A DNA stretch of 64,000 nt from Bubalus kerabau (taxonomy: Eukaryota > Chordata > Mammalia > Artiodactyla > Bovidae): assembly GCF_029407905.1 (NCBI RefSeq), contig NC_073641.1, positions 15,669,001 through 15,733,000 on the forward strand. The letters run 5' to 3'. Each line of letters starts with the position of its first letter. The stretch's first letter is position 1. This document shows positions 36,920 to 46,528 of the stretch, in pieces. The notes below the pieces were generated by a model that was given only the letters and a program-made list of their open reading frames with translations, ran no database searches and was not told the DNA's origin. The translations under genes and the position numbers were made by a program.

Positions 36920-36960
36920 CTGTGGAGGCCTCGCACAGCCAAAAGACACTGGACGATCAT
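36920..36960 (-). CDS. NLN: Neurolysin exon 1 coding part (start codon, mitochondrial presequence)
   Basis: Neurolysin is a zinc metallopeptidase of family M3 that cleaves short peptides such as neurotensin, in mitochondria and cytosol. The minus strand from 36960 reads MIVQCLLAVRGLH plus two bases of an Arg codon, followed by a consensus donor (AG|GTACCT, GT at 36919-36918). The two bases join exactly in phase with exon 2 at 4749. From memory, the peptide closely matches the N-terminus of pig and human neurolysin, which reads MIARCL and then an Arg-rich stretch. It is short, hydrophobic and basic, as expected of a mitochondrial targeting presequence. The start sits at the edge of a CpG island shared with SGTB, so the two genes are divergent. 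The ATG has C at -3, a weak context. The recognition rests on similarity and splice phase; no transcript was checked. Confidence 0.87.
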
Positions 36961-37160
36961 GGGAGAGCTGGGAGGCGAAGGGCTGCGGGCGCGTTGTCCT
37001 CCGATCTGGGGGCGAGGGTGGCGGGGCGCCGGGAAGCGGTGCAGTGGCCTAGCGCAGGAGGCAACCGTGGCGGCGGCTGCCAGCTGGGCCTGAACCCTCC
37101 CACGTGCGGCAGCCCCACGCTGGCGCCCACTTCAGCCCCGCCCCGGCTCCGCCCCATGCG

Positions 37161-37193
37161 TCTCGCACCGCCCCGGGGGCGGTTCTTGCGAGA
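37161..37193. promoter_or_regulatory. GC-rich inverted repeat in the bidirectional promoter
   Basis: TCTCGC, then ACCGCCCC, a single G, then GGGGCGGT, a TCTT spacer and GCGAGA. The inner arms are perfect complements and the outer arms are also complementary. The inner arms are GC boxes (Sp/KLF type). The outer arms are the two halves of the TCTCGCGAGA promoter element, pulled apart. Confidence 0.75.
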
Positions 37194-37229
37194 CGGCGAC
37201 CCGGAGCCAAGCGCAGCGAGGGGTGGGCT

Positions 37230-37387
37230 GAGGGGCGTCGGCGGTCTGGGAGCCGGGGAAGTTTGGGACACCTCTGGCGGCGGTGCTGCGCTCCCGAGCC
37301 AGGCTGAAGCCCGGAGAACCAGGGGGCAGGCGGACACATTTACGGACGCCCTCGGGCCGCTGCCACCGTTTCGCATCCTCTTCCCTG
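37230..37387 (+). other. SGTB: Probable SGTB non-coding exon 1 (5' end not fixed)
   Basis: A strong donor CTG|GTAAGG sits at 37387/37388 inside the CpG island. The next plus-strand exon (38544 onward) holds the SGTB start codon after a good acceptor. The upstream limit given here is a guess, since the transcription start cannot be seen. The interval lies 3' of the GC boxes and opposite the NLN 5' UTR. Confidence 0.55.
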
Positions 37388-38543
37388 GTAAGGGGCTTCT
37401 GTCTGGGAAGGGTGCGTCTCCCGCCGCCCCAGTCCGGGCCTGCACGGCTCACCCGCAGCAAACGCTGTTGAGGCTAAGGCGAGGCCTGGGTAACGAAGGG
37501 AGGGAGAAGGAGGTCGATGTGCTCCGGGGAGAGGAATGGGGGCTCCGGGGAGAGGAATGGGGAGAAGCCTGGAGGAGGTTGGACTTCATTTTGTCTCGCG
37601 TCCCCTCTCCCCCTCCCCATTCTTTTTGCACCCTTCTGCCCTGGGTCCTTATTTAGGACTTGCAATCCCGTGGCCTATAGGCTGGGCTCTCTTTTAAAAT
37701 AAGCACCGAGTAGTAAACGTCCTCGCTGTGGGTACCACACCCTGGCTTTGAATTAGGGAACCTGGGGAACAGATGGATGATGCGATTTAGTGGAAATAAG
37801 CCATTAATGCCGTCTGGACCTGCGCCACCGTTAGGATGCGATAGTATTCCATGTGAATGAACATGACCCGGAGCTTCCAGTCTGTCCACGAGAGCACAGC
37901 TACTGCAGAGAGCATTGGTCGGCTTGTAGTATCCATCGACTTGGGCAATGATTATCTGACATGTCTGTTGATTGAATAGAAATGCCATTTTTATTAAAAA
38001 TGACCCTCAATGGTTGAACAACCTTTCACTAATAAATTTCCTCATCCGGTAACTGTCTCCACCTACAAAAGTAGGTGGACTGTAAATTATGCATTCATTT
38101 GAAAAAAAATCTCATGAAATAAAGGAAGATGCCCTGGGTGGATCAGCTTCTGAGTCAGCAGTATGAAATCTCCCTCAAAATAGTACTAAAGCCTTTTGGG
38201 GATTTCTGTATCTGTACCCCTATGCTTATCTAGCTACCTACCATATAAACTGTTAGGACATAGTGAGCTGTTCAGTGACAATCTAAGCTTATGTTGTACA
38301 TGTTTTGAGAAAAAATTTACTTTTGCAAGTTTTAACATAACCTAATATTCCTAGGTGTAAATGAAAATGTCATACATTACCATATCAATATTTTGTGCCC
38401 TCTTGACTTTAAAAGAAAGGAGTGAAAGTAATACAGGCTTTTGCTTTTTGCCTTTAATGTAATTTATGACCTTTGTGATTTATAATCTTCTTCACTGCTT
38501 CTTTAAAATTACTTAGTTCAGTGTTTTCCTTTTTCTTATCAAG
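37388..38543 (+). other. SGTB: SGTB intron 1
   Basis: Runs from the donor GTAAGG at 37388 to the acceptor TTTCTTATCAAG at 38543. The first 130 bp are CpG-rich; the rest is ordinary. It contains a perfect 9-bp hairpin with an AAAA loop at 38058-38079. No repeat family is recognised. Confidence 0.55.
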
Positions 38544-38563
38544 GAAAAGTTTAAGCTTTAAAC

Positions 38564-38663
38564 ATGTCATCCATCAAGCACCTAGTTTATGCAGTTATTC
38601 GTTTCTTACGGGAACAAAGTCAGATGGATGCTTATACCTCAGATGAGCAAGAAAGTTTGGAAG
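38564..38663 (+). CDS. SGTB: SGTB coding exon 1 (residues 1-33, start codon)
   Basis: SGTB is a cytosolic co-chaperone, the paralog of SGTA. It dimerises through its N-terminus, binds HSP70/HSP90 tails through TPR repeats, and has a C-terminal glutamine-rich region. This exon probably starts at 38544 (20 bp of 5' UTR) and opens at ATG 38564. It reads MSSIKHLVYAVIRFLREQSQ then MDAYTSDEQESLE plus one base, followed by G|GTAGGC. That is the SGTA/SGTB dimerisation helix region. Remembered human SGTB has T for A in MDAYTS. The ATG is preceded by AAAC (A at -3), a good context. It is the first ATG after the acceptor, and the single base carried over fits the phase of the exon at 46529. Confidence 0.97.
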
Positions 38664-38864
38664 GTAGGCACCTGTTCTCTGTGTTCATTTGTATTATGAT
38701 TATAAAGACTAAAAATACTATAAGTCTGACTTTATGATCTCTTGTTTCAAAATCAGAATATCTTGTTGATTTTTCAAGAAGAGAGACCTTATGGTAAGGT
38801 TGTAATGTTTTCATCCTCTGAGGCTTTTTTTTTTCCAGTTAACAACAAGATAAGAGGACTTTTG

Positions 38865-39065
38865 TTTCTTTATTGAACAACTATTATGTGTCAGAACTAT
38901 GCTATTCCTATCATAGGGAAATTTTTCTCCATGGTAACTGTTAAGTTCGTTATTATCCCCATTCAACAGAGGAGTAAGTGAAACCCGATAGATTAATCTA
39001 ACACAGCTAATATGTGACAAAGCTGAGATTTAAATCCTGGTTCTTACTCTGAAGATCCTCTCTTT
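38865..39065 (-). repeat. MIR SINE
   Basis: TATTGAACAACTATTATGTG, TTATTATCCCCATTCAACAG and GAGATTTAAATCCTGGTTCT in the order of reversed MIR. Confidence 0.65.
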
Positions 39066-40369
39066 TAATAGAAAAGCATCCAGTTTAGAATCAATATCTG
39101 AAAACACCTTAGTCATTATTAAAGCACTGTGCAAAAGTCTAATAACTATTAATCTCTGATAACTTCCTACTGGGGGACTTGAAATAAGAGGATATCACCC
39201 TTGTTTTATGTTAGCTTTAAATATTAGATTTGGTAATCTGTAAAGTTGAGCAGGACTTGGACGATATCACGTTTCCTTGACACCATATTTTCTGCTTCAT
39301 GCTTATGCGTTAGAAAATTTAAATTCAGTATAACCGTAAGAAGATAGAATTCTGCAGATGGGTTCGTGGGGGTTCAGTGAGCCAGCTTCCTTGTGGCCTA
39401 AAGACTTAATTATTTCAATAAGATAGTACATTGGGGAGAATTTAATACATAACAGTACAATTTGAATTTTCCATCTGGAGCTGTTTCTCCTATAAAGGGG
39501 GACACATCTATTAATTTCAACAAGTACTTCCCCTGTGAATATGCTTTAGGAAGTGGGGATGAAAATTGAGCATTTGCTGTAAATCTGCTTGCAATCTGGT
39601 GAGATAATCTCTCCAGGTGGCAGTGAGAGGAGCTTGTGACTCGCAGTTGGAGATTGCAATCAGTCCATTAAGGTCTTTTTGTCCTCCTTGGTTGTTAGAC
39701 CATGTGAAGATAAAGGCGACTGGTTATCTAAGGAAAATGTTGTTTATAGTTACTCTGTAGCAAACAGATAATGGAATCATTTAATTAAAGATGTTTGTTT
39801 TCTCATCAAAGGCAGTATAATACTTTTAAGGGCCTGAAAGAAAAGTTAAAAAAAAAAAGTTTTTTTAAAACCAAGATGTTGTGTCCTATTTTGAGGATAG
39901 TATTCAGCCAAAAATATGTGTCTTCAGCTGTGTGTTATATATGGCAGTCAGAAATGGTGCCAATTGTTTTTGACCGACCCCTATTTTTGACTCAGTGAGT
40001 CTAATTTAATTGAACATAAAATCATGTGCTAATGTCTGCCCATCTTCTAGACATTTAAAAAAGCTCTCGGAGAGGAGCCTGAGTTCTCATACTAGCTTTA
40101 CCACTACAGGGAAGCTAGTGTATTATCATCAGCTTTGAACTTTGTCATCTGATTGTGTAACCCAGTCCTGTTAATTGTCATCTGCTGACATCTGCTTCCT
40201 GTTTTGACTATTGTGGCTCCTGCTCACTGTCTCTCTAACACTATTCTGTCTTGATTCTTGACGATTGTAATACATTCATTCATAATGCTTCCAGTTCTCT
40301 CCCACTAAGTTCCTTGACCTTCTGTACTCCAGTGATCTCACCACTCACTTGCTTGGTCATAACCTAGAC

Positions 40370-40876
40370 CAGTGGTTCTCAGTTTGGCGTGATTGTATAG
40401 TGTCTAGAGAGCTTGGGGTGATTTTGTAGTATCTAGAGATATTTTGCGGAGAAGTCGATGGCACCCCACTCCAGTACTCTTGCCTGGAAAATCCCATGGG
40501 CAGAGGCACCTGGTAGGCTGCAGTCCATGGGGTCGCGAAGAGTTGGACACGACTGAGTGACTTCATTTTCACTTTTCACTTTCATGCATTGGAGAAGGAA
40601 ATGGCAACCCACTCCAGTATTCTTGCCTGGAGAATCCCAGGGACGGGGGAGTCCTGGTAGGCTGCCGTCTATGGGGTCACACAGAGTCGGACACGACTGA
40701 AGCAACTTAGCAGCAGCAGCAGAGGTATTTTGATTGATTATGACGGGAGTGGGTCTGGTACTACTGACATCTAGTTGGTAGCGGTCACAAATAAAGATAC
40801 CACAGATGCTCAAGATGGACCTTAACAATAAAGAGTTGTCTAGTCTAAAATATCAGTTGGCCAAGGTTGAGAAACT
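40370..40876. repeat. hAT-Charlie-type DNA transposon, split by Bov-A2
   Basis: Left end CAGTGGTTCTCAGTTTGG, right end AAGGTTGAGAAACTC, and inner block ACTGACATCTAGTTGGTAG match remembered short hAT elements. Flanks CCTAGACC and CCTAGGCC look like a diverged 8-bp target duplication. A Bov-A2 occupies 40447-40722. Confidence 0.62.
40447..40722 (+). repeat. Bov-A2 SINE inside hAT element
   Basis: Starts CGGAGAAGTCGATGGCACCC, two BovA units, AGC-repeat tail. Target duplication AGATATTTTG (40437-40446) and AGGTATTTTG (40723-40732), one difference. Confidence 0.9.
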
Positions 40877-41042
40877 CTTCCCTAGGCCTTGTTGTTGTTA
40901 TTCCCCATAAACTCTCTCTTAAACATTTCACTTCCGCTGCCTGTTTTTCCAACTCACTCCTTACAGAATTCATACTCCATCAGTTCTTTGACCCTACCAA
41001 TACCTCCAAGCTGTTGATCCCTTACCTTTCCACACCCCTCTT

Positions 41043-41757
41043 CTTCTTTTTTTTTTTTGCTTTCTTTTTTTATTGGAATATAATTGCTTTACAATGTTGT
41101 GTTAATTTCTGCTGTACAGCAATGTGAGTCAGCCATATGTATATATATATATCTCCACTCTCTCTTGAGCCTCCTTCCCACCCCCACCCCCGCCATCTAG
41201 GTCATCACAGAGCACTGAGCTGAGCTCCCTGTGCTATATACGTTCTCACTAGCTATTTATTTTACACATGGTAGTGTGTATATCGGAGAAGGCACTGGCA
41301 ACCCACTCCGGTACTCTTGCCTGGAGAATCCCATGGACAGAGGAGCCTGGTGGGTTGCAGTCCGTGGGGTCGCGAAGAGTCGGACACGACTGAGCGACTT
41401 CACCTTCACTTTTCACTTTCATGCATTGGAGAAGGAAATGGCAACCCACTCCAGTGTTTTTGCCTGGAGAGTCCCAGGGACAGGGGAGCCTGGTGGGCTG
41501 CCATCTATGGGGTCGCACAGAGTCGGACACGACTGAGGCGACTCAGCAGCAGCAGCAGCAGCAGTGTGTGTATGTCACTGCTACTCTCTCAGTTTGTTCC
41601 ACCTTTTCCTTCCCCACCCCAGGTCACAAGTCCATTCTCTACATCTGTGTCTCTATTCCTGCCCTGCAAATAGGTTCATCAGTAACATTTTTCTGGACTT
41701 CATATATGTGTGTTAATATATGATATTTGTTTTTCTCTTTCTGACTTACTTCACTCC
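41043..41757 (-). mobile_element. L1 3' UTR fragment, split by Bov-A2
   Basis: Reversed L1: T-rich tail, TTTATTGGAATATAATTGCT, CACCCCCACCCCCGCCATCT, then after the SINE TCTATTCCTGCCCTGCAAAT and TCTTTCTGACTTACTTCACT. The Bov-A2 lies at 41284-41562. Confidence 0.8.
41284..41562 (+). repeat. Bov-A2 SINE inside L1
   Basis: CGGAGAAGGCACTGGCAACC start, two BovA units joined by the usual TTCACTTTTCACTTTC linker, CAG-repeat tail. Flanks AGTGTGTATAT and AGTGTGTGTAT form an approximate target duplication in a TG-rich site. Confidence 0.88.
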
Positions 41758-42194
41758 CCCAGCTTAAAGTCCATGGTTGCTCATTATAATCATGCTGGTG
41801 TATATGGTTCCCTTTCTTGCAGAACCCTACCTTGTTTAAATCCAACCCTCCACCTACTCCATGCCCCATCTCTGTGACTGTGTATAGATGGGATGATGCA
41901 CAACCTTACTACTAGTCCTACTTTGAATTCATGACCACAAGCCTCAAGTGAACCTTTAATGCTGCCCTCTGTTCCAAGTGCATTCACATTTGTGCTCTCC
42001 TAGATGACCACTTTAACACTTTTTCATGCCTTCTCAAAACCACAAATCTTCTCCCTTGTACTCATTTTTTGTTGATGTCCTTACTTCTTATTCCATCAAG
42101 AAATTGAATTAATAAGAACATTCCATAAGACTCCCTCTGCTCCATCTACCTGCCACGAGCATCGATACACACATACTCTGTCTGCCTGTTACCA

Positions 42195-42490
42195 TATACT
42201 GTGGACTAAATATTTGTGTCTTCCCAAAATTCAAATGTTGAGACCTAATGCCCAGTGTGATGGTATTAAGTGGGGTCCTCGTGACTGGGGTTAATACTGC
42301 CAGAGAGTTCCCTCACTCTTTCTACCATGTAAAGGCAAAGGAAGAAGGTGCTATCTGTGAACCAGGAAGCAGGTCCTCACCAGACATCAAATCTCCTGGC
42401 ATCTTGATCTTGAGCGTCCCCATCTCCAGACCTTCTGTCACAGAAGCCCAGGACACCATAGATGAACTATCCATTGTCCTTTATAAATGA
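42195..42490 (+). repeat. Old LTR-like mammalian repeat (MaLR type, tentative)
   Basis: GGACTAAATATTTGTGTCTT, CCAAAATTCAAATGTTGAGA, GTGTGATGGTATTAAGTGGG and GAACCAGGAAGCAGGTCCTC form a familiar ancient repeat order. The family name is uncertain. It sits within the L2. Confidence 0.45.
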
Positions 42491-43108
42491 AACCCCTCTA
42501 CCCGCAGACCTGATCTCATCCTATCTGTCCCAGTCCAGGCTCTCACTGTAGTTATTTTACACTCCTTGACTTACATGAGCAAATTTTCAGTCTCTTCTAC
42601 ATCATTTCCATCAGAATATAAACTTTCTCCCTTCTTAAAAAATCAAAACCAGTAACTAATTACTCTTGCCATACTACTACCCACCCCTTCCCCCACTGAA
42701 CTAGTGCCTACTGTCTTCCTTTTGCTAGAAAAATTTTTGAAAGAATTGTCTATACTTGCTTTCTGCAATTCCTCTCCTCTTCTTTCTTAAACTCACCTCA
42801 GATAGGCCTTTGCCTCCATCTCTCCACTCATACGGTTCTCATCAAGGTCGTCAGTGATTTCTGTGGTATGTAGTTCAGATGGTCAGTTTTCAGTCTTCAT
42901 TTCACTTGGTAGCAGTCTCTGATAAAATTTATGATGGCTCCCTCATTCCCTCTCCTTCCTTATGCTTTATTCACTTGGCTTCCAGGATACCTCATACTCT
43001 TCTTGGTTTTCTTCTGATCTCATTGTATGCTCTTTTTCTGTCTCCTTTGCTGATTCCTCTTCTTTCCCCTGACCTGGAATACACTAGTATACCAGTATAT
43101 GGAATATA

Positions 43109-43288
43109 CTGGTAGCTCAGCTGGTAAAGAATCTGCCTGCAATGCAGGAGACCCTGGTTTGATCCTGGGTTGGGAAGATCCCCTGGAGAAGGAATAGGCT
43201 ACCCATTCCAGTATTCTTCATCTTCCCTGGTGGCTCAGCTGGTAAAGAATCTGGCTGCAATGCGGGAGACCTGGGTTTGATCCCTGGA
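43109..43288 (+). repeat. Composite SINE with two tRNA-like heads in tandem
   Basis: First head TAGCTCAGCTGGTAAAGAAT with body to CCAGTATTCTTC, then a second head TTCCCTGGTGGCTCAGCTGG ending at GTTTGATCCCTGGA. The structure matches 4056-4217, here with a longer second head. Confidence 0.75.
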
Positions 43289-43957
43289 TATATCCAGGGC
43301 CCAGTGCTTGATCTTCTTCTCTTCATTATCTGCACTCACTTTGCTGGTGTTATAGTTCAGCCTCTTGGCTTTAACTATCCTTTTTTAATATGTTGATATC
43401 TGTCAAATGTATACCCTCAGCCCACACCTTTCTTCTGAACTCCAGGCTTCTACATCCAGCTGCCTACTAGCTATCTTCATTTGTATGTCTAACAGGCATC
43501 TCAAGTTGAATATTTCCAAAACTGAACTCCTCCCACCCAAAATCTGTTTTATTTCACAACTTCCCTAACTCAGTTCCCTAATTCCATCTTTTCAGTTGCT
43601 TAGGCTAAAAGTTTTCTTATCATTGTGAACTCTTCTCTCTTAGACACTGCATCTAATTATTCAATAAATCCTGTTGGCTGTCCCTTCCAAATATATCTTG
43701 ACATTTTCCCACCTCCGCCAATATTACCAATGGATAGAACTAAGTACTTATTTACAGTGATGGCCTCTAACTAGTCCCTCTGCTTCTGTATTTGCTGCTT
43801 CATTGACTCTTCTTAATGCAGCCACCAGTGATCCTTTAAAACAGACCATGTCAGATCTATGTCAGTTCATAGACTCCTTCTCTTTCTCACTTGGCTTTAG
43901 TCAAATTAGCTTTCTCACTCTGAATGCACCAAATCCTCTTTCCTAAAGGCTTTTGCA

Positions 43958-44142
43958 GGGACTTCTCTGGCGGTCAAGTGGTTAAGACTTTACCTTCCAC
44001 TGCAGGGGGTGCAGGTTGATCCGGGATTTGGAAGCTGGGATTCCCACATACCTTGGGGCCAAAAAACCAAAACATAAAATGGAAGCAACGTTGTAACTAA
44101 TTCAACAAAGACTTTAAAATGGTCCATATCAAATAAATAAAT
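43958..44142 (+). repeat. CHR-type tRNA SINE with target-site duplication
   Basis: AGGGACTTCTCTGGCGGTCA head, GGGATTTGGAAGCTGGGATT transition, A-rich end. Flanks AAAGGCTTTTGCA (43945-43957) and GAAGACTTTTGTT (44143-44155) are a diverged duplication. Confidence 0.72.
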
Positions 44143-44281
44143 GAAGACTTTTGTTACATCTGTTTTCTCTGCCTAGCATGTTCTTCCCCTAGATAACGGT
44201 AATATCCCATCTCCAGGTCCTCTTTTCTGAATGAGGCCTTCGCTGCGTACTCCATTAAACCTGGAGCCCGCTTCCCTCCTC

Positions 44282-44526
44282 TGCCTTCTGCATTCCCATC
44301 CTTTTTGCCCTGCTCATTTTTTGTTTACAGTCTTTTTCTCCATCTCCCAGTAGAATGACAGCCCCGAGAGGTCAGGAGTTTTTTCTGTTCACTGTTATTG
44401 CCTTCTGCATTCCCATCCTTTTTGCCCTGCTCTACTTTTTATCATTTTTTGTTTACAGTCTTTTTCTCCATCTCCCAGTAGAATGACAGCCCCGAGAGGT
44501 CAGGAGTTTTTTCTGTTCACTGTTAT
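44282..44526. repeat. Recent tandem duplication in L2 (117 + 128 bp)
   Basis: Copy 1 (44282-44398) and copy 2 (44399-44526) both run from TGCCTTCTGCATTCCC to TTCTGTTCACTGTTAT. They look identical except for an 11-bp insertion, TACTTTTTATC, in copy 2 after CCCTGCTC. Confidence 0.97.
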
Positions 44527-45109
44527 ATAAAAAGGGCCTGAGACATGATAGGTGCTCAATAAATATTTGCTGAATTGAACTGATGAATGAAATCCAGTGA
44601 TCCTGGGCATCCTAGTTAGTCTGTATCTTAATTTCTAATAGGTGGAGTTCTTTCCCCCTTCATCTAATAGATGTGTCAAAAGAATTAGAATTGGTGATGG
44701 CAGGTGTTTGGCATATGGAAGCTTTAGTATAAGGTGCTTTATAGATGGGATGTGGTATCATTGAATAGAATTCTTTGCTTGTCCTTATCATCATCAGTAT
44801 CAGACTCTTACTGTTTGATGTAAGAGTGGAGCAAACTTGTATATAGAATCTCTCTAGATTTTTGATTTATTCCTGAAAGGAGGACCATATGTAATAATCC
44901 CTGTTTCATAAATGAGAATCTTGAGGTAAAAGTGAGATAAATTGTTGTACCCAGGTTATTAGATTTTTATTTTCTGGATTAATAATGATAATGAGAGTCC
45001 TGAGTTCCAAGGCTGTGGTGGCTTTTTTTTTTTTTACTAAACCATATGTCTCTCTAAATATGTGTTAGTGTTGAACACTAAACATTTTGGCAGCAAATTT
45101 ACTTATTAA

Positions 45110-45817
45110 AACAACTGTGCTTACTTTAATGTGGAATCTAAAACAGTCAAATGCGTAAAAACAGAGAGCACGGTGGTGGTTGCCAGTGCTGGGGTAAGAG
45201 AAAATGGGGAAGTAATGGTCAAAGGGTACAGCGTTTCAGCTATACTAAATAAATACGTTCTGGAGATCTATTCAGCAGAGGGCCTATAGCTAACTGGATT
45301 GTACTTAAAATTTGGTAAGAGAGTCAGCCATAAAAAGGAACAACTTTGAGTCAGTTCTAGTGAGGTGGATGAACCCTGTTGTACAGAGTGCAGTAAGTTG
45401 GAAAGAGGAAAACAAATGTTGCATATATATGGAGCCTAGAAAAATGGTACTGATGAATCTATTTGCAGGGTAGGAATAGAGACACACACATGAACAGACT
45501 TGTGGACACAGCAGAGGAAGGAGAGGGTGGGACAAATTGAGAGAGTAACATTGAAACATGTATATTTCCATATGTAAAATAGACAGCTAGTGGAAAGTTG
45601 CTATATAACACAGGGAGCTCAACCTGGTGCTCTGTGACAACATACGGGGTTGGGATGGGGTCGGGGGTGGGAGGGAGGTTCCAGAGGGACGGGATATGTG
45701 AATGCTTTTGGCTGATTCATGCTGTTGTATGGCGAAAACCAACACAATATTGTAAACCAATTATCTTCTAATTAGAAATAAATTTTAAAAATTTGATAAG
45801 AGGGTAGATCTTATGTT
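45110..45817 (+). mobile_element. Older L1 fragment interrupted by a younger L1
   Basis: The older part (GGTGGTGGTTGCCAGTGCTG; GGATTGTACTTAAAATTTGG) stops at 45321 and resumes at about 45803 with GGTAGATCTTATGTTAAGTG. A younger L1 3' end fills 45322-45787, from AGTCAGCCATAAAAAGGAAC to AATTAGAAATAAATTTTA. The 15-bp target duplication AAAATTTGGTAAGAG (45307-45321) and AAAATTTGATAAGAG (45788-45802) proves the order. Confidence 0.82.
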
Positions 45818-46528
45818 AAGTGTTCTTAACACACACAAACACACCAGTAAAGGGGACAAGCTCATTAAAATGTGCACTTTCTTATATGTCAATCATGCTT
45901 CAGTAGAGTGGTTCAAAAACAAACAGTTGTGTTTATCTGCCTCCTTCTATTAAGGGTAAGCTTCATGTGGATTGTGATTTTTGTGCTAACTGTTATGTCT
46001 CTGCCACCTTATAAGAGCACCTTGCACATAGCAGGTGCTTGGTAAATTTGCATACCTGAATGAGTTTTTAAAAGCCAAACTATCTTCAACTAAGTAAGTA
46101 CATCAGGATAATACTTAGTGGTTCCTACATGCCAGAGACTATGTCTCTTACTGTTTTTAATCAGATTGAGAATTCTATTTTTCACATTAAAAAAATAGTT
46201 TTTTAAAGTTTTATTCAAGATATTGGTAATGGGGAATATGTTGTTAATGACTTGCTTTAAAAAGAATATGATGTAATACACATATTGAGAAATTATATTC
46301 TAGGTAACATTTTTCTTAAAGTGAAGAAAAAGAAGCCAGTTTGTCTTCCCTCAGTAGCTGGTCTATAAACAGAAATCTCTATGCAGCTGAACCGTTTAGT
46401 TTTCCTTATGTTCTGTGATCAAAATGCTGAATTACCACAGATTGCAGAGTGCAGATTTCTACCAGAAAAAAAAAATGTTTCTTTTTTTAGATAGCTAATT
46501 TTTTTTCACTATTAAAATTTATTTCAAG

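Larger units (their letters stand above)
36780..37520. promoter_or_regulatory. CpG island and bidirectional NLN-SGTB promoter
   Basis: This is the only strongly GC- and CpG-rich block in the window. It covers the NLN start (36960, minus) and the probable end of SGTB exon 1 (37387, plus), so the two genes must fire from a shared region of roughly 0.4 kb. No TATA box stands out, as is usual for CpG-island promoters. Visible candidate sites are an E-box CACGTG (37101-37106), GC boxes CCCCGCCCC (37136-37144) and CTCCGCCCC (37147-37155), and the palindromic element at 37161-37193. Human SGTB and NLN are also remembered as divergent neighbours. Start sites themselves cannot be read from sequence. 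Confidence 0.88.
41758..44590 (+). mobile_element. L2 LINE, long fragment split by later insertions
   Basis: From about 42500 the blocks follow the L2 consensus in order: GAAAGAATTGTCTATACTTG, CACTTGGCTTCCAGGATACC, TCTTCTGAACTCCAGGCTTC, ATTTCCAAAACTGAACTCCT, TCTTAATGCAGCCACCAGTG, and the 3' end GGTGCTCAATAAATATTTGC at about 44551. Weaker L2-like sequence extends left to 41758 and perhaps to 40140. Insertions are a MaLR-like repeat (42195-42490), a composite SINE (43109-43288), a CHR SINE (43958-44142) and a tandem duplication (44282-44526). No open frame remains. Confidence 0.7.
38664..46528 (+). other. SGTB: SGTB intron 2
   Basis: About 7.9 kb. It holds a MIR (38865-39065), a hAT fossil with an inserted Bov-A2 (40370-40876), an L1 with an inserted Bov-A2 (41043-41757), a long L2 with later SINE insertions, and a nested L1 pair (45110-45802). 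Stretches 39066-40140 and 45803-46528 hold no named repeat beyond a short L2-like tail near 46010-46065. Confidence 0.85.

Noticed and set aside
36957..37445. Open frame of 162 codons on the minus strand whose stop overlaps the NLN ATG (ATGA)
   Set aside because: It looks like a possible upstream frame, but it lies in the CpG island, reaches beyond the likely NLN start site and has no recognisable protein. The overlap is probably chance.
36793..37656. Open frame of 287 codons on the plus strand across the CpG island
   Set aside because: GC-rich DNA lacks stop codons by composition. The frame overlaps the NLN start on the other strand and the SGTB donor, is Gly/Arg/Pro-rich with no recognised domain, and has no splice logic.
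41231..41723. Serine-rich and glutamine-rich open frames, also at 40433-40828, 50786-51028 and 53687-53918
   Set aside because: They are translations of Bov-A2 SINEs and their CAG-type tails.
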